From NCBI GenBank assembly GCA_944391405.1, contig CALXTN010000014.1, positions 1 through 40,150 of the forward strand: 40,150 nt of DNA, written 5' to 3'. The notes under the pieces are model-generated. The model had not been told where the DNA came from. It saw nothing but the letters and a program-made list of their open reading frames with translations, and made no database searches. The position numbers were made by a program, and so were the translations under genes. This stretch comes from an uncultured Alphaproteobacteria bacterium. Its GTDB lineage: Bacteria > Pseudomonadota > Alphaproteobacteria > RF32 > CAG-239. Every line of letters begins with the position of its first letter. The first letter of the stretch is position 1. Shown piece after piece: positions 17,740 to 25,735 of the stretch.

Positions 17740-19443
17740 ATGGCAGAAGAAAATACGAATGAAAATCAATATGTCGTGCTAGCACGCAAATATCGTCCTC
17801 AAAATTTTGAAGATTTATTGGGGCAAGATGCACTTGTGCAGACATTAACAAATGCCATTCAAAATAACAGATTACATCATGCATATATTTTAACAGGGAT
17901 ACGTGGTGTCGGGAAAACAACAACGGCACGTTTAATTGCAAGAGCATTGAATTGTGTTGGTCCAGATGGAAAAGGCGGTCCGACAATTCACCCATGTGGT
18001 GTATGTGATAATTGCAAAGCTATTGCGGCAGGACGTCATATGGATGTGATGGAACTTGATGCTGCATCACATACAGGTGTTGATGATATACGAGAATTGT
18101 TGGATAGTGTACGCTATGCTCCAACCAATGCTCGCTATAAAGTATATATCATCGACGAAGTTCACATGTTGTCCAAAGGTGCGTTCAATGCTTTGTTAAA
18201 GACATTGGAAGAGCCACCGGCTCATGTAAAATTCATTTTTGCAACAACAGAAATCAGAAAAGTTCCTGTTACGATTCTCTCAAGATGCCAAAGATTTGAT
18301 TTACAACGCTTGTCTGTAGAAACATTAACAAAACTGTTTACTAAGATATTATCGCAAGAAAATATCCCGGCCGAAAATGAATGCTTAGATATTATAGCTA
18401 AAGCAGCAGATGGTTCAGCAAGAGATGGACTATCACTATTAGATCAAGCAATTGTATTAAGCAACGGCAATATCAATACCGAAACCGTAAAAAAAATGTT
18501 GGGGCTGGCAGATAGAAGTCAAACTTTAGCATTGTTTGAGAAACTAGTAAAAGGTGATATGGAAGCGGTTTTGAAAGATATTTCAGAACAATATACCAAT
18601 GGCGCGACACCAATTATAATATTGCAAGATTTGATAAATATCACTCATGACTTAGCAAAAATTAAAATCGTTCCGGCTTTGCTGAATTCTACAAGTTTAA
18701 GTGAGATAGAAAAGACAACATTTACAGATTTGAGTGGAAAATGCTCATTAGCGATATTATCTAAAATCTGGCAAATGTTGATAAAAGGAATTAGCGAAAT
18801 TAATATGGCACCATCGGCGGTGGAAGCGTTAGAAATGATTTTGCTTCGTATCGCTTATTCGGCGTCTTTACCGACACCTTATGAGATATTAAATGAGGTA
18901 AAAAAAAACTCTAATTTGAGTGGATATAGCACAAATTCATCCCCTTCAGTTGGAAGTGAAAAAAAAAATCTGACAGCAACTTCAATTTCTAATGACAAGA
19001 GTGCTACTGTTTTTAATACAATAGAAGATTTTTTACATTATCTTGAAGGTGCAAAAAAGGCGCTTATTGAATATTCCATAAAAAATGATGTCTGCATTAG
19101 AGAATTTTCAGATGGACATATAGCGATGAATATTGCACCGACAATTCATCAAGATTTCATAATGAATTTGCATAAATTACTAAGTGATGCAACCGGCAAA
19201 CAATGGGAAATAGAAATTGTAAAAGGTGAGTTGGGAGAAACTATCGCAGAAAAAGAAAAATCAGCGGTGGAAGCAAAGAAAAAAAATGTTGCAGAATATC
19301 CATTAGTAAAGAAAATATTAGAAGAGTTTAAAGGTTCAAAAATAGAAACGGTTATCCGTAAGAACTTAGATAACCTAGCTGAAGATGAACCGGAAATTTC
19401 TGAAGAGAATAACAATTCAACTTATTTTGAAGAAGAGGAATAG
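17740..19443 (+). CDS. dnaX: DNA polymerase III subunit gamma/tau
   Basis: A 567-residue clamp-loader ATPase. Walker A is GIRGVGKT (53-60). The zinc module uses Cys72, Cys86, Cys89 and Cys92. Walker B is IIDEVH, and the SRC arginine-finger motif is in ILSRCQRFD. The full-length product is tau, with domains IV-V tethering helicase and polymerase. A run of nine A (18900-18908, around codon 387) and one of ten A (18959-18968, around codon 407) fall just after domain III. At the first run a shift in either direction reaches a stop within a few codons, so a gamma-like short form of about 390 residues is possible. ybaB starts four bases after the stop. Confidence 0.95.
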   Translation: MAEENTNENQYVVLARKYRPQNFEDLLGQDALVQTLTNAIQNNRLHHAYILTGIRGVGKTTTARLIARALNCVGPDGKGGPTIHPCGVCDNCKAIAAGRHMDVMELDAASHTGVDDIRELLDSVRYAPTNARYKVYIIDEVHMLSKGAFNALLKTLEEPPAHVKFIFATTEIRKVPVTILSRCQRFDLQRLSVETLTKLFTKILSQENIPAENECLDIIAKAADGSARDGLSLLDQAIVLSNGNINTETVKKMLGLADRSQTLALFEKLVKGDMEAVLKDISEQYTNGATPIIILQDLINITHDLAKIKIVPALLNSTSLSEIEKTTFTDLSGKCSLAILSKIWQMLIKGISEINMAPSAVEALEMILLRIAYSASLPTPYEILNEVKKNSNLSGYSTNSSPSVGSEKKNLTATSISNDKSATVFNTIEDFLHYLEGAKKALIEYSIKNDVCIREFSDGHIAMNIAPTIHQDFIMNLHKLLSDATGKQWEIEIVKGELGETIAEKEKSAVEAKKKNVAEYPLVKKILEEFKGSKIETVIRKNLDNLAEDEPEISEENNNSTYFEEEE

Positions 19444-19447
19444 ACTG

Positions 19448-19765
19448 ATGTTAAACATACAAGGACTAATGAAACAAGCGCAAATGATGCAAAGAAAAAT
19501 GCAAGAAACGCAAGAAAAACTAGCTGGAACGGAAATTACTGGAACATCTGGAAATGGAATGGTTAGTATTGTCCTAAACGGGAAGTCTGAAATGAAGAAA
19601 ATTTCCATTGATAAAAGTTTAGCATCAGATGATATGGAAATGTTGGAAGATTTGATAGTTGTTGCTTACAATAATGCACATGCACAGGTTGAAGCTCTTG
19701 CAGAAGAAGGCATGAAAGAAGCGACCGGTGGAGTAAATTTGGGTGGTTTAAAACTTCCATTCTAG
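19448..19765 (+). CDS. ybaB: YbaB/EbfC nucleoid-associated protein
   Basis: A 105-residue protein of the YbaB/EbfC family: IQGLMKQAQMMQRKMQETQE (coiled N-terminus), the beta core GNGMVSIVLNGKSEMKKISI and the helical end. These dimers bind DNA like tweezers and are found between dnaX and recR in most bacteria, as here. I use the ATG at 19448, which has GAGGAA upstream and matches family length. Confidence 0.93.
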   Translation: MLNIQGLMKQAQMMQRKMQETQEKLAGTEITGTSGNGMVSIVLNGKSEMKKISIDKSLASDDMEMLEDLIVVAYNNAHAQVEALAEEGMKEATGGVNLGGLKLPF

Positions 19766-19773
19766 GAATATAA

Positions 19774-20367
19774 ATGTCTGGGCAATATATAGAAGAGCTT
19801 ATCAAGATAATTGCAAAGTTTCCGTCGTTGGGCACTCGTTCTGCGCGAAGAATAGTATTACACTTGCTCAAAAAGAAAGAAACAGAAATACCGCAATTAA
19901 TAAAATCGCTACAAGATGTACATGATAATATCAAAGTGTGCGAGATATGCGGTAACTATGATATACAATCGCCATGCTCTATATGCAGTTCAACGGCAAG
20001 AGAAAACACCTTATTGTGCGTTGTTCAAGATATAAGCGATTTATGGGCATTGGAAAGGGGGGGATTGTATAAGGGAAAATATCATATTCTGGGAGGGGTA
20101 CTATCAGCGATAGAAGGTGTTACACCTGAAGATTTGAATATGGATAAGCTTATACAAAGAATAGATGCAGAAGAAATAAGTGAAATAATTTTAGCATTGC
20201 CAGCGACAGTAGATGGGCAAATAACGATGCACTATATTTCATCTATGTTGAAAGATAAACATGTGAAAGTTTCAACTTTGGCGCAAGGTATTCCTGTAGG
20301 CGGAGAATTAGACTACATGGATGATGGCACAATAAAACTTGCCTTAGATTTACGTAAACAAATATAA
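19774..20367 (+). CDS. recR: Recombination mediator RecR
   Basis: A 197-residue RecR. An N-terminal helix-hairpin-helix (FPSLGTRSARRIVLHLL) precedes the zinc finger CEICGNYDIQSPCSIC. The Toprim domain follows (LLCVVQDISDLWALERGG and ILGGVLSAIEGVTPEDL). With RecF/RecO it loads RecA on gapped DNA. It is third in the dnaX-ybaB-recR operon. Confidence 0.95.
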   Translation: MSGQYIEELIKIIAKFPSLGTRSARRIVLHLLKKKETEIPQLIKSLQDVHDNIKVCEICGNYDIQSPCSICSSTARENTLLCVVQDISDLWALERGGLYKGKYHILGGVLSAIEGVTPEDLNMDKLIQRIDAEEISEIILALPATVDGQITMHYISSMLKDKHVKVSTLAQGIPVGGELDYMDDGTIKLALDLRKQI

Positions 20368-20381
20368 GAAAAAAGGATGGC

Positions 20382-21104
20382 TTAAAGCTCATCCTCTTTT
20401 TCTTCAATCGTATCAGGTAAAGAATTTTTATCAATAGAATATCCATTGGCGCGGACAGTGCGAATATAGTCTGGTCCATATTGGTTAAGGGATTTGCGCA
20501 ATCTTCTAATGTGAACATCAACAGTTCTCGATTCTACAAAAATATTTTCGCCCCAGACAGACTTTAATAAAACTTCCCGCGAAAACACCTTTCCTGGTTC
20601 TTTAATAAGCATTTTCAATAAGCGAAATTCAGTAGGGCTAAGGTGAAGTTGATGACCATTACGAAAGACTTTTCGTTCAGATAAATCCATAGTAATATCA
20701 TCAAATACAATTATTTTATCTTTTTCTTCAAACAAAGGAGCTCGTCGCATATTAGTTTTAACACGAGCCATCAACTCAGGAACTGAAAAGGGTTTCGTAA
20801 CATAATCATCAGCACCAGCACTTAAACCCCTAATTTTATCTTCTTCTTGCCCTTTGGCTGTAAGCATAATAATTGGAATATTTTTTATGTCAGGTTTTGA
20901 ACGTATCATTTTACAAATCTCAACGCCAGATATTTCTGGAAGCATCCAATCTAATAAGATAACAGAAGGCATAAGTCGTTCAACTTCACTAACAGCATTC
21001 AAGCCATTTGCAACAGAGGCAACCTCATATCCTTCTTTTTCAAGATTGTAACTTAAAAGCATGACTAAAGGTTCTTCATCTTCAATAATCATAACCAAAC
21101 TCAT
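20382..21104 (-). CDS. phoB: PhoB-like response regulator (OmpR family)
   Basis: A 240-residue two-domain regulator. The receiver carries the acidic pocket IIEDEE, the phosphoacceptor Asp52 in VILLDWMLPEISG and a lysine in VTKPFS. The C-terminal winged helix matches PhoB (LSPTEFRLLKMLIKEPGKVFSREVLL and ESRTVDVHIRRLRKSLN). PhoB controls phosphate-starvation genes, but no phoR, pst or phoU gene is nearby, so the exact regulon is inferred from similarity. The start overlaps the rpe stop by four bases (ATGA), implying co-transcription. Confidence 0.8.
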   Translation of the reverse strand: MSLVMIIEDEEPLVMLLSYNLEKEGYEVASVANGLNAVSEVERLMPSVILLDWMLPEISGVEICKMIRSKPDIKNIPIIMLTAKGQEEDKIRGLSAGADDYVTKPFSVPELMARVKTNMRRAPLFEEKDKIIVFDDITMDLSERKVFRNGHQLHLSPTEFRLLKMLIKEPGKVFSREVLLKSVWGENIFVESRTVDVHIRRLRKSLNQYGPDYIRTVRANGYSIDKNSLPDTIEEKEDEL

Positions 21105-21748
21105 AGAAACATTCCTTTCAAAGTTGCTATATTTTCAGATAAAGTAGCATTCTGAAAAACAGCTGTTCCTGCAACTAAAATATCGGCACCGGCATCAATA
21201 CATAAAGAAGCATTTTCAAAATTAATTCCCCCATCAACTTCCAATAAAACAGAGCGATGAGCTATAATATCTTTAGTTTGCTTAATGCGTTCAGGAGTAT
21301 CAGGATAAAATTTTTGTCCCCCAAATCCAGGTTGAACCCCCATAACTAAAACTAAATCAATATCATTTATAAAAGGAATAATTTTCTCAATATGAGATGT
21401 TGGCTTTAATGTAATACCAGCTTTGAGATGATAATCTTTAATTAGTTTTAGTGTTTGTTTTGGATTTTGTGTTGTTTCCAGATGAAAGGTAATTAAATCT
21501 GCACCAGCGTCAGCGTACCAAGAAATACAATCATCTGGATTAGTAACCATAAGATGTACATCAAAGGGTAGGGTTGTATATTTTTTTAATTCACGAAGGA
21601 TTTTAGGGCCAAAGGTAAGATTAGGTACAAAATGTCCGTCCATCACGTCAAAATGAATAAAATCAGCACCGGAAGCCTCAAGATCAGAAACAACCATTCC
21701 TAAACAAGCACTATTTGCAGCAAGTAAACTGGGAGCAATTTTTACCAT
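21101..21748 (-). CDS. rpe: Ribulose-phosphate 3-epimerase
   Basis: A 215-residue TIM-barrel enzyme. APSLLAAN, HFDVMDGHFVPNLTFGP (metal-binding His and Asp), HLMVTNP and MGVQPGFGGQKF are all diagnostic. It interconverts ribulose-5-phosphate and xylulose-5-phosphate in the pentose phosphate pathway. It is translationally coupled to the downstream phoB-like gene, an unusual metabolic/regulatory pair. Ribosome site AAGGAG. Confidence 0.95.
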   Translation of the reverse strand: MVKIAPSLLAANSACLGMVVSDLEASGADFIHFDVMDGHFVPNLTFGPKILRELKKYTTLPFDVHLMVTNPDDCISWYADAGADLITFHLETTQNPKQTLKLIKDYHLKAGITLKPTSHIEKIIPFINDIDLVLVMGVQPGFGGQKFYPDTPERIKQTKDIIAHRSVLLEVDGGINFENASLCIDAGADILVAGTAVFQNATLSENIATLKGMFL

Positions 21749-21888
21749 AAGTAACTCCTTATAAAAAAAACTATAATCAAAATATATAATAAAACTTAAA
21801 GTGAAGTAAATATATTAAAAGAGACGTTGATAAAACAGGAATAAAGATTATGTAAGAAACGTTCTTAAATTTAACAAAGGAGAATAAA

Positions 21889-22374
21889 ATGGGAGAATTA
21901 GCACAAAAAATTTGTAAATTAGAAAAAGATGAAATAATCAATTTATTAAATATAGCCTATGCAGAAGAATGGTTAGCATATTATCAATATTGGCTAGGCG
22001 CGAAAGTAGCCAAAGGCATCGAAAGAGTTGGGATAGCTAAAGAATTAAAAGAGCATGGAGAAGAAGAATTAAAGCATGCGGATTGGCTAGCAGATAGGAT
22101 TATACAGTTGGGAGGAACTCCTATACTAGATCCTTCAGAATGGAAAGAAAAAGCCCAATGTAAATATGAAGCACCCAAAGATGGTAATACTGAAATACTT
22201 GTATCACAAAATTTAGTTGGAGAAAGATGTGCAATAGCAAGATATCAACAAATCTGTGAAAAATGCAAAGACAAAGACATCGAAACATTTCGTATATCAG
22301 AGAAAATATTAAAGGAAGAACTTGAACATGAGCAAGAAATGGAAGATTTTTTGACAGATTTTAAATATTATTAG
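21889..22374 (+). CDS. Ferritin-like diiron protein (rubrerythrin/bacterioferritin-type)
   Basis: A 161-residue four-helix bundle. Candidate diiron ligands are Glu26 or Glu27 in YAEEWLAYY, Glu60 and His63 in EEELKHADW, Glu112 in LVGERCAI, and Glu144 and His147 in KEELEHEQEME. There is no C-terminal rubredoxin domain, so it is a ferritin/Dps-like or erythrin-type protein used in iron storage or peroxide detoxification, typical of micro-oxic or anaerobic bacteria. The ribosome site AAAGGAG is strong. It stands alone between rpe (divergent) and the recombinase gene. Confidence 0.78.
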   Translation: MGELAQKICKLEKDEIINLLNIAYAEEWLAYYQYWLGAKVAKGIERVGIAKELKEHGEEELKHADWLADRIIQLGGTPILDPSEWKEKAQCKYEAPKDGNTEILVSQNLVGERCAIARYQQICEKCKDKDIETFRISEKILKEELEHEQEMEDFLTDFKYY

Positions 22375-22391
22375 AATATCTCTATAACTGA

Positions 22392-22433
22392 TTATTAACC
22401 TCTTAATCTTATCATAAATTAAGAGGTTAATAA
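22392..22433. repeat. Perfect 16-bp inverted repeat covering the recombinase ribosome site
   Basis: TTATTAACCTCTTAAT (22392-22407), a 10-base spacer, then its exact reverse complement (22418-22433), one base before the start codon of the tyrosine recombinase gene at 22435. The right arm contains AAGAGG, the only ribosome-binding site for that gene, so the RNA hairpin would hide it. No T-run follows, so it is not a standard terminator. It could also be a protein-binding operator. Confidence 0.75.
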
Positions 22434-22434
22434 A

Positions 22435-23349
22435 ATGGGCGATAAATTGGATAGAGAATTAAAAAAAGAAATACAACGCTGGATAGAATGGTTGAAAAGT
22501 CAGAGAAATTATTCTCCTCACACCATACAAAGCTATGTCAGTGACCTAGAAATATTTATAAAATATCAGGATAAAGAAAAAGTTTCGCTAAATGATCTAC
22601 AAAAAATAGATATAAGAGGATTTAGAAAGTTCTTTAGCTCACGAGCACAAAAAGGTTTGAGCCATACATCAATAGCCCGCGAAGAATCATCTGTTAGAAA
22701 TTTTTTTAAATGGTTAGATAATAATGATATAATCAAAAATACAGCGATTTTTCAAATATCAACCCCTAAATTGCCAAAAGTATTACCACGTTCGCTAGAT
22801 GTAAATACGATGTTTGATGTCATAGATCAAGCTACGCAAGATTGCAGTGAACCATGGATAGGAATCAGAGATAAAGCGATTTTAACTTTATTATATGGTT
22901 GCGGGTTACGTATCTCAGAAGCATTGTCTCTTAATGTAGAAGATATCAATCATACAGAATTTGTAAAAATAAAAGGAAAGGGTAATAAAGATAGATATGT
23001 TCCTATTTTACCAATCGTAATAGAGCGTATAGAAGCCTATAAAAAAATATGTCCATATAAATTAAGAGAAGGGGAGGCATTGTTTCTAGGGGCAAAAGGT
23101 GAAAGAGTAAGTCCTAGAATTATTCAAAGAAAGTTACAGCAAATCAGAGTTAAATTAAATTTAGCAGATAACATTACACCTCATGCATTACGTCATTCTT
23201 TTGCAACACATTTACTAGCACAAGGAGCAGATTTAAGATCTATACAAGAATTATTAGGACACGCATCACTGAGTTCAACGCAGCGATATACAGATGTAAA
23301 TTTGGAAAAAATAAAAAAAGAATATAAAAAAGCTTTTCCAGATAAATAA
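22435..23349 (+). CDS. xerC: XerC/XerD-type tyrosine recombinase
   Basis: A 304-residue site-specific recombinase. The N-terminal SAM-like core-binding domain (about 10-95) is followed by the catalytic domain with Arg159 (GCGLRISE), Lys182 (KGKGNKDR), His250-x-x-Arg253 (TPHALRHSF), His276 (LLGHASL) and the nucleophile Tyr285 (TQRYTDV). It resolves chromosome dimers at dif with its partner. Size and motifs fit the housekeeping Xer enzymes rather than an integron or phage integrase. I favour XerC but cannot exclude XerD. The start is embedded in the inverted repeat just described, an unusual arrangement. Confidence 0.88.
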   Translation: MGDKLDRELKKEIQRWIEWLKSQRNYSPHTIQSYVSDLEIFIKYQDKEKVSLNDLQKIDIRGFRKFFSSRAQKGLSHTSIAREESSVRNFFKWLDNNDIIKNTAIFQISTPKLPKVLPRSLDVNTMFDVIDQATQDCSEPWIGIRDKAILTLLYGCGLRISEALSLNVEDINHTEFVKIKGKGNKDRYVPILPIVIERIEAYKKICPYKLREGEALFLGAKGERVSPRIIQRKLQQIRVKLNLADNITPHALRHSFATHLLAQGADLRSIQELLGHASLSSTQRYTDVNLEKIKKEYKKAFPDK

Positions 23350-23493
23350 AAAACAATAAAATAAGTTTCAATACATAAAGACATTAAACATTAAAAAACA
23401 GCAAAGCTAAGTTTTTGATAATTATAAATACAAAACGGCTTTACAGTTTTGCCATATTTTCTATAAGAAGATATAGTATTTGTTAGATATTTA

Positions 23494-23525
23494 TAAAAAA
23501 AAAGCGCCATAAAGGCGCTTTTATT
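23494..23525. terminator. Bidirectional terminator between recombinase and rpmG genes
   Basis: AAGCGCC, loop ATAAA or TTTAT, GGCGCTT, with at least eight T on the minus strand and TTTTATT on the plus strand. It ends rpmG on the minus strand and can also catch read-through from the recombinase gene. The 145 bases before it hold no gene. Confidence 0.8.
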
Positions 23526-23538
23526 AAATGAAATGAAA

Positions 23539-23706
23539 TTACTTTAACTTCTTTTCAACAAATTCTTCATGCTTTTTAGATTTTTTATCATACTTTTTCA
23601 TAACCAATTTCTCTGGATGAGTTCTCGGATTCTTTTCAGCAAGATAAAAAGTACCTGTACCAGCACTGCTCTCTAATTTTACTTTTACTTTTACTGCTTT
23701 TGCCAT
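23539..23706 (-). CDS. rpmG: 50S ribosomal protein L33
   Basis: A 55-residue L33: MAKAVKVKVKLESSAGTGTF at the start, then YLAEKNPRTHPEKLVMKKYD. It is the form without zinc-binding cysteine pairs. The start at 23706 (AAGAG upstream) gives the canonical length; an in-frame ATG at 23739 would add 11 residues not found in the family. Confidence 0.95.
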   Translation of the reverse strand: MAKAVKVKVKLESSAGTGTFYLAEKNPRTHPEKLVMKKYDKKSKKHEEFVEKKLK

Positions 23707-23789
23707 TATTTTACTCTTATAAATTAAGGTTAAACACAAAAAACTTTACGTGCAATATACAATTATAATCGCTAATGTCAACAACAATT

Positions 23790-24824
23790 TTAACTGAAAT
23801 TCTTTTTTATTAATTTAGTAGCTATTTTAATATCCTTTAAACTGTCCTTAGTATCAGGAAAAAGACAACTATTATTAATGCCGGTACATATTTGCGGCAT
23901 AAGACCAACTTGGTGAATAGATTTTCCTGAAGGGGTATAAAAATATCCACTCGTTAAAAATAAAATTTTATCATTAAATTGATACAAATCCTGAATACTG
24001 TTTTTACCATAGGTTTTAGTACCAATAATAGTAGCTCGACTTTGTTCACTAAGAGCCGCTGCAATTAATTCAGCCGCAGAAGCTGTATAGGAATCGGTTA
24101 AAATAGCGATAGGCTTTCCCTCAAGAATATCACCAGGTGTCGCATTATAATATTTTTGTTGTTTTTTATTATTTGAACTATAAGCAATAATTGTTCCATC
24201 TAAAAATAAATCAGCGGTTTTCAAAGCTTCATTGAAGTTACCACCTTTGCAACCTCTTAAGTCTAAGATAACACCATCTAGGTTGGCATGATTGGCAATA
24301 ATTTTTTGAATATCATCAGAAATACCCGAAAAGAACAAAGTAGGTTTTAAATACACAATATTATTTAGGTTATCATATTTAGAAACAATATGCGCAGAAG
24401 GAATGTTGTCAACTCTTGAAAAAGCATCCAGATGACGCACCATTGCCGCTAAAACGTTAGTTTCAAGAGATTGTGAGTTTTTCTCTAAGTCAGGAGAGTA
24501 GTACAAACAGGTATTCAAAATTTCGAATATCAAATCTCTCCATAAAATAGAATTATTTTTTTCTTGAGGTATTAGGAAAGTTGCTACAAGATTATTTTGA
24601 TGATACAAAAAAACTTTAGTATCACTGTGATAGAGCATAAAAGAATTATCAAACTGCGATAGAGCTTTAAGCCCATTTAAGGAAACATCCTCTAAATCTA
24701 ACTCAGAGACATATTTATTTTGTAGCATGTTAAAAAATTCGGAAACCTTAGTAAACTCATAAGCATAAGCCTGATGAGTGAATGAGAATAAACAAAATAA
24801 AATACTCCAAAATCTTTTAAGCAT
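23790..24824 (-). CDS. S41-family (CtpA-like) protease lacking a PDZ domain
   Basis: A 344-residue exported protein (signal MLKRFWSILFCLFSFTHQAYA). The S41 core is clear: GVILDLRGCKGGNFNEALK, the catalytic Ser249 in DSYTASAAELIAAAL and Lys274 in GTKTYGK, the standard 25-residue spacing, ending with FYTPSGKSIHQVGLMP. Carboxy-terminal processing proteases normally hold a PDZ domain between the N-terminal helices and the core. Here residues 22-150 show no PDZ glycine loop, so substrate gating must differ. It probably acts in the periplasm. It is translationally coupled to xthA (two bases between stop and start). Confidence 0.8.
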   Translation of the reverse strand: MLKRFWSILFCLFSFTHQAYAYEFTKVSEFFNMLQNKYVSELDLEDVSLNGLKALSQFDNSFMLYHSDTKVFLYHQNNLVATFLIPQEKNNSILWRDLIFEILNTCLYYSPDLEKNSQSLETNVLAAMVRHLDAFSRVDNIPSAHIVSKYDNLNNIVYLKPTLFFSGISDDIQKIIANHANLDGVILDLRGCKGGNFNEALKTADLFLDGTIIAYSSNNKKQQKYYNATPGDILEGKPIAILTDSYTASAAELIAAALSEQSRATIIGTKTYGKNSIQDLYQFNDKILFLTSGYFYTPSGKSIHQVGLMPQICTGINNSCLFPDTKDSLKDIKIATKLIKKNFS

Positions 24825-24826
24825 TT

Positions 24827-25621
24827 CTAAAACTCAAAATTTGCCATCAATGCAGTATGGTCAGAAGGTTTATTCATTGTTCTTAAGGATTTATCAACAA
24901 AACAATCCGTTAACCGTTCAGCAAAGAAAGCTGTTACAAAAATATAGTCTATTCTTAAACCAGAATTAGTTACAAAAGAGTTAGCAGAATAATCCCAAAA
25001 CGTATATCCTTCCGCATCTGGATGTAAAAGTCTGAAAGCATCATGAAAGCCTAAAAAGGATAAAGCTTTAAGCTTGTTTTTTACCTCAGTACGGTAGAGA
25101 GGGCTTCCGACAAATCGCTCTTCATCAAAAACGTCAATAGCATTCATCATAACATTAAAATCACCAGCAAATATAATAGGATGACCTGATTGTAGTAGTT
25201 CTGATGCATGCAGATAAAATTTATTAAACCAAGTTAATTTTCCGGTAAACTTAATTTGCTCAACATCTTTAGTTGGAGCGCAACCATTGGGAGCATAGAT
25301 AGAGGCAACGTAAAAAGGAATTTGCGGATGTTGGACTAAAATTTCAATGTATCGCGCAGATATATCTTCTTGAAAATTAGGTAAATTTTGAGCAGAAATA
25401 GTAAAATCAAATTTAGATAAGATGGCAACACCATTATATCCTTTTTGTCCCAGAACAGCAACGTGGTATCCCAAACTTTCACACTCAAAATAGATGAAGT
25501 TTTCAGTTTCACATTTAATTTCTTGCAAAAATACAATATCAGGGTTCTCTTTGCACAACCATTGACAAAGGTTACCACACCTAGCCTTAATAGAGTTAAT
25601 ATTATAAGTTGCGATTTTCAT
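24827..25621 (-). CDS. xthA: Exodeoxyribonuclease III
   Basis: A 264-residue member of the endonuclease/exonuclease/phosphatase fold. MKIATYNINSIKAR, DIVFLQEIKC (metal Glu), YAPNGCAP, IIFAGDFNVMM (Asp/Asn pair), RIDYIFVT and PSDHTALMANFEF (catalytic Asp-His) are all present. It cleaves abasic sites and degrades 3' ends in base-excision repair. First gene of a two-gene unit with the S41 protease. Confidence 0.93.
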   Translation of the reverse strand: MKIATYNINSIKARCGNLCQWLCKENPDIVFLQEIKCETENFIYFECESLGYHVAVLGQKGYNGVAILSKFDFTISAQNLPNFQEDISARYIEILVQHPQIPFYVASIYAPNGCAPTKDVEQIKFTGKLTWFNKFYLHASELLQSGHPIIFAGDFNVMMNAIDVFDEERFVGSPLYRTEVKNKLKALSFLGFHDAFRLLHPDAEGYTFWDYSANSFVTNSGLRIDYIFVTAFFAERLTDCFVDKSLRTMNKPSDHTALMANFEF

Positions 25622-25735
25622 ATTTACCTCAAAATAAATTTTTTACGATTAAACTTTAATTGATAGAATATTAAATGATTGTAAACATATTTAATGTATA
25701 GTCACGCCAGATATGGAAAAACAGAGGAAAAACAA

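Noticed and set aside
17438..17995. 185-residue minus-strand frame across the SRP RNA
   Set aside because: Runs antisense through the lipoprotein end, the conserved SRP RNA and the start of dnaX; no family pattern.
22392..22433. Inverted repeat as a dif recombination site
   Set aside because: A dif site has 11-bp arms around a 6-bp centre with a characteristic TTATGTTAA-like half; this repeat has 16-bp arms, a 10-base centre and no such half-site.
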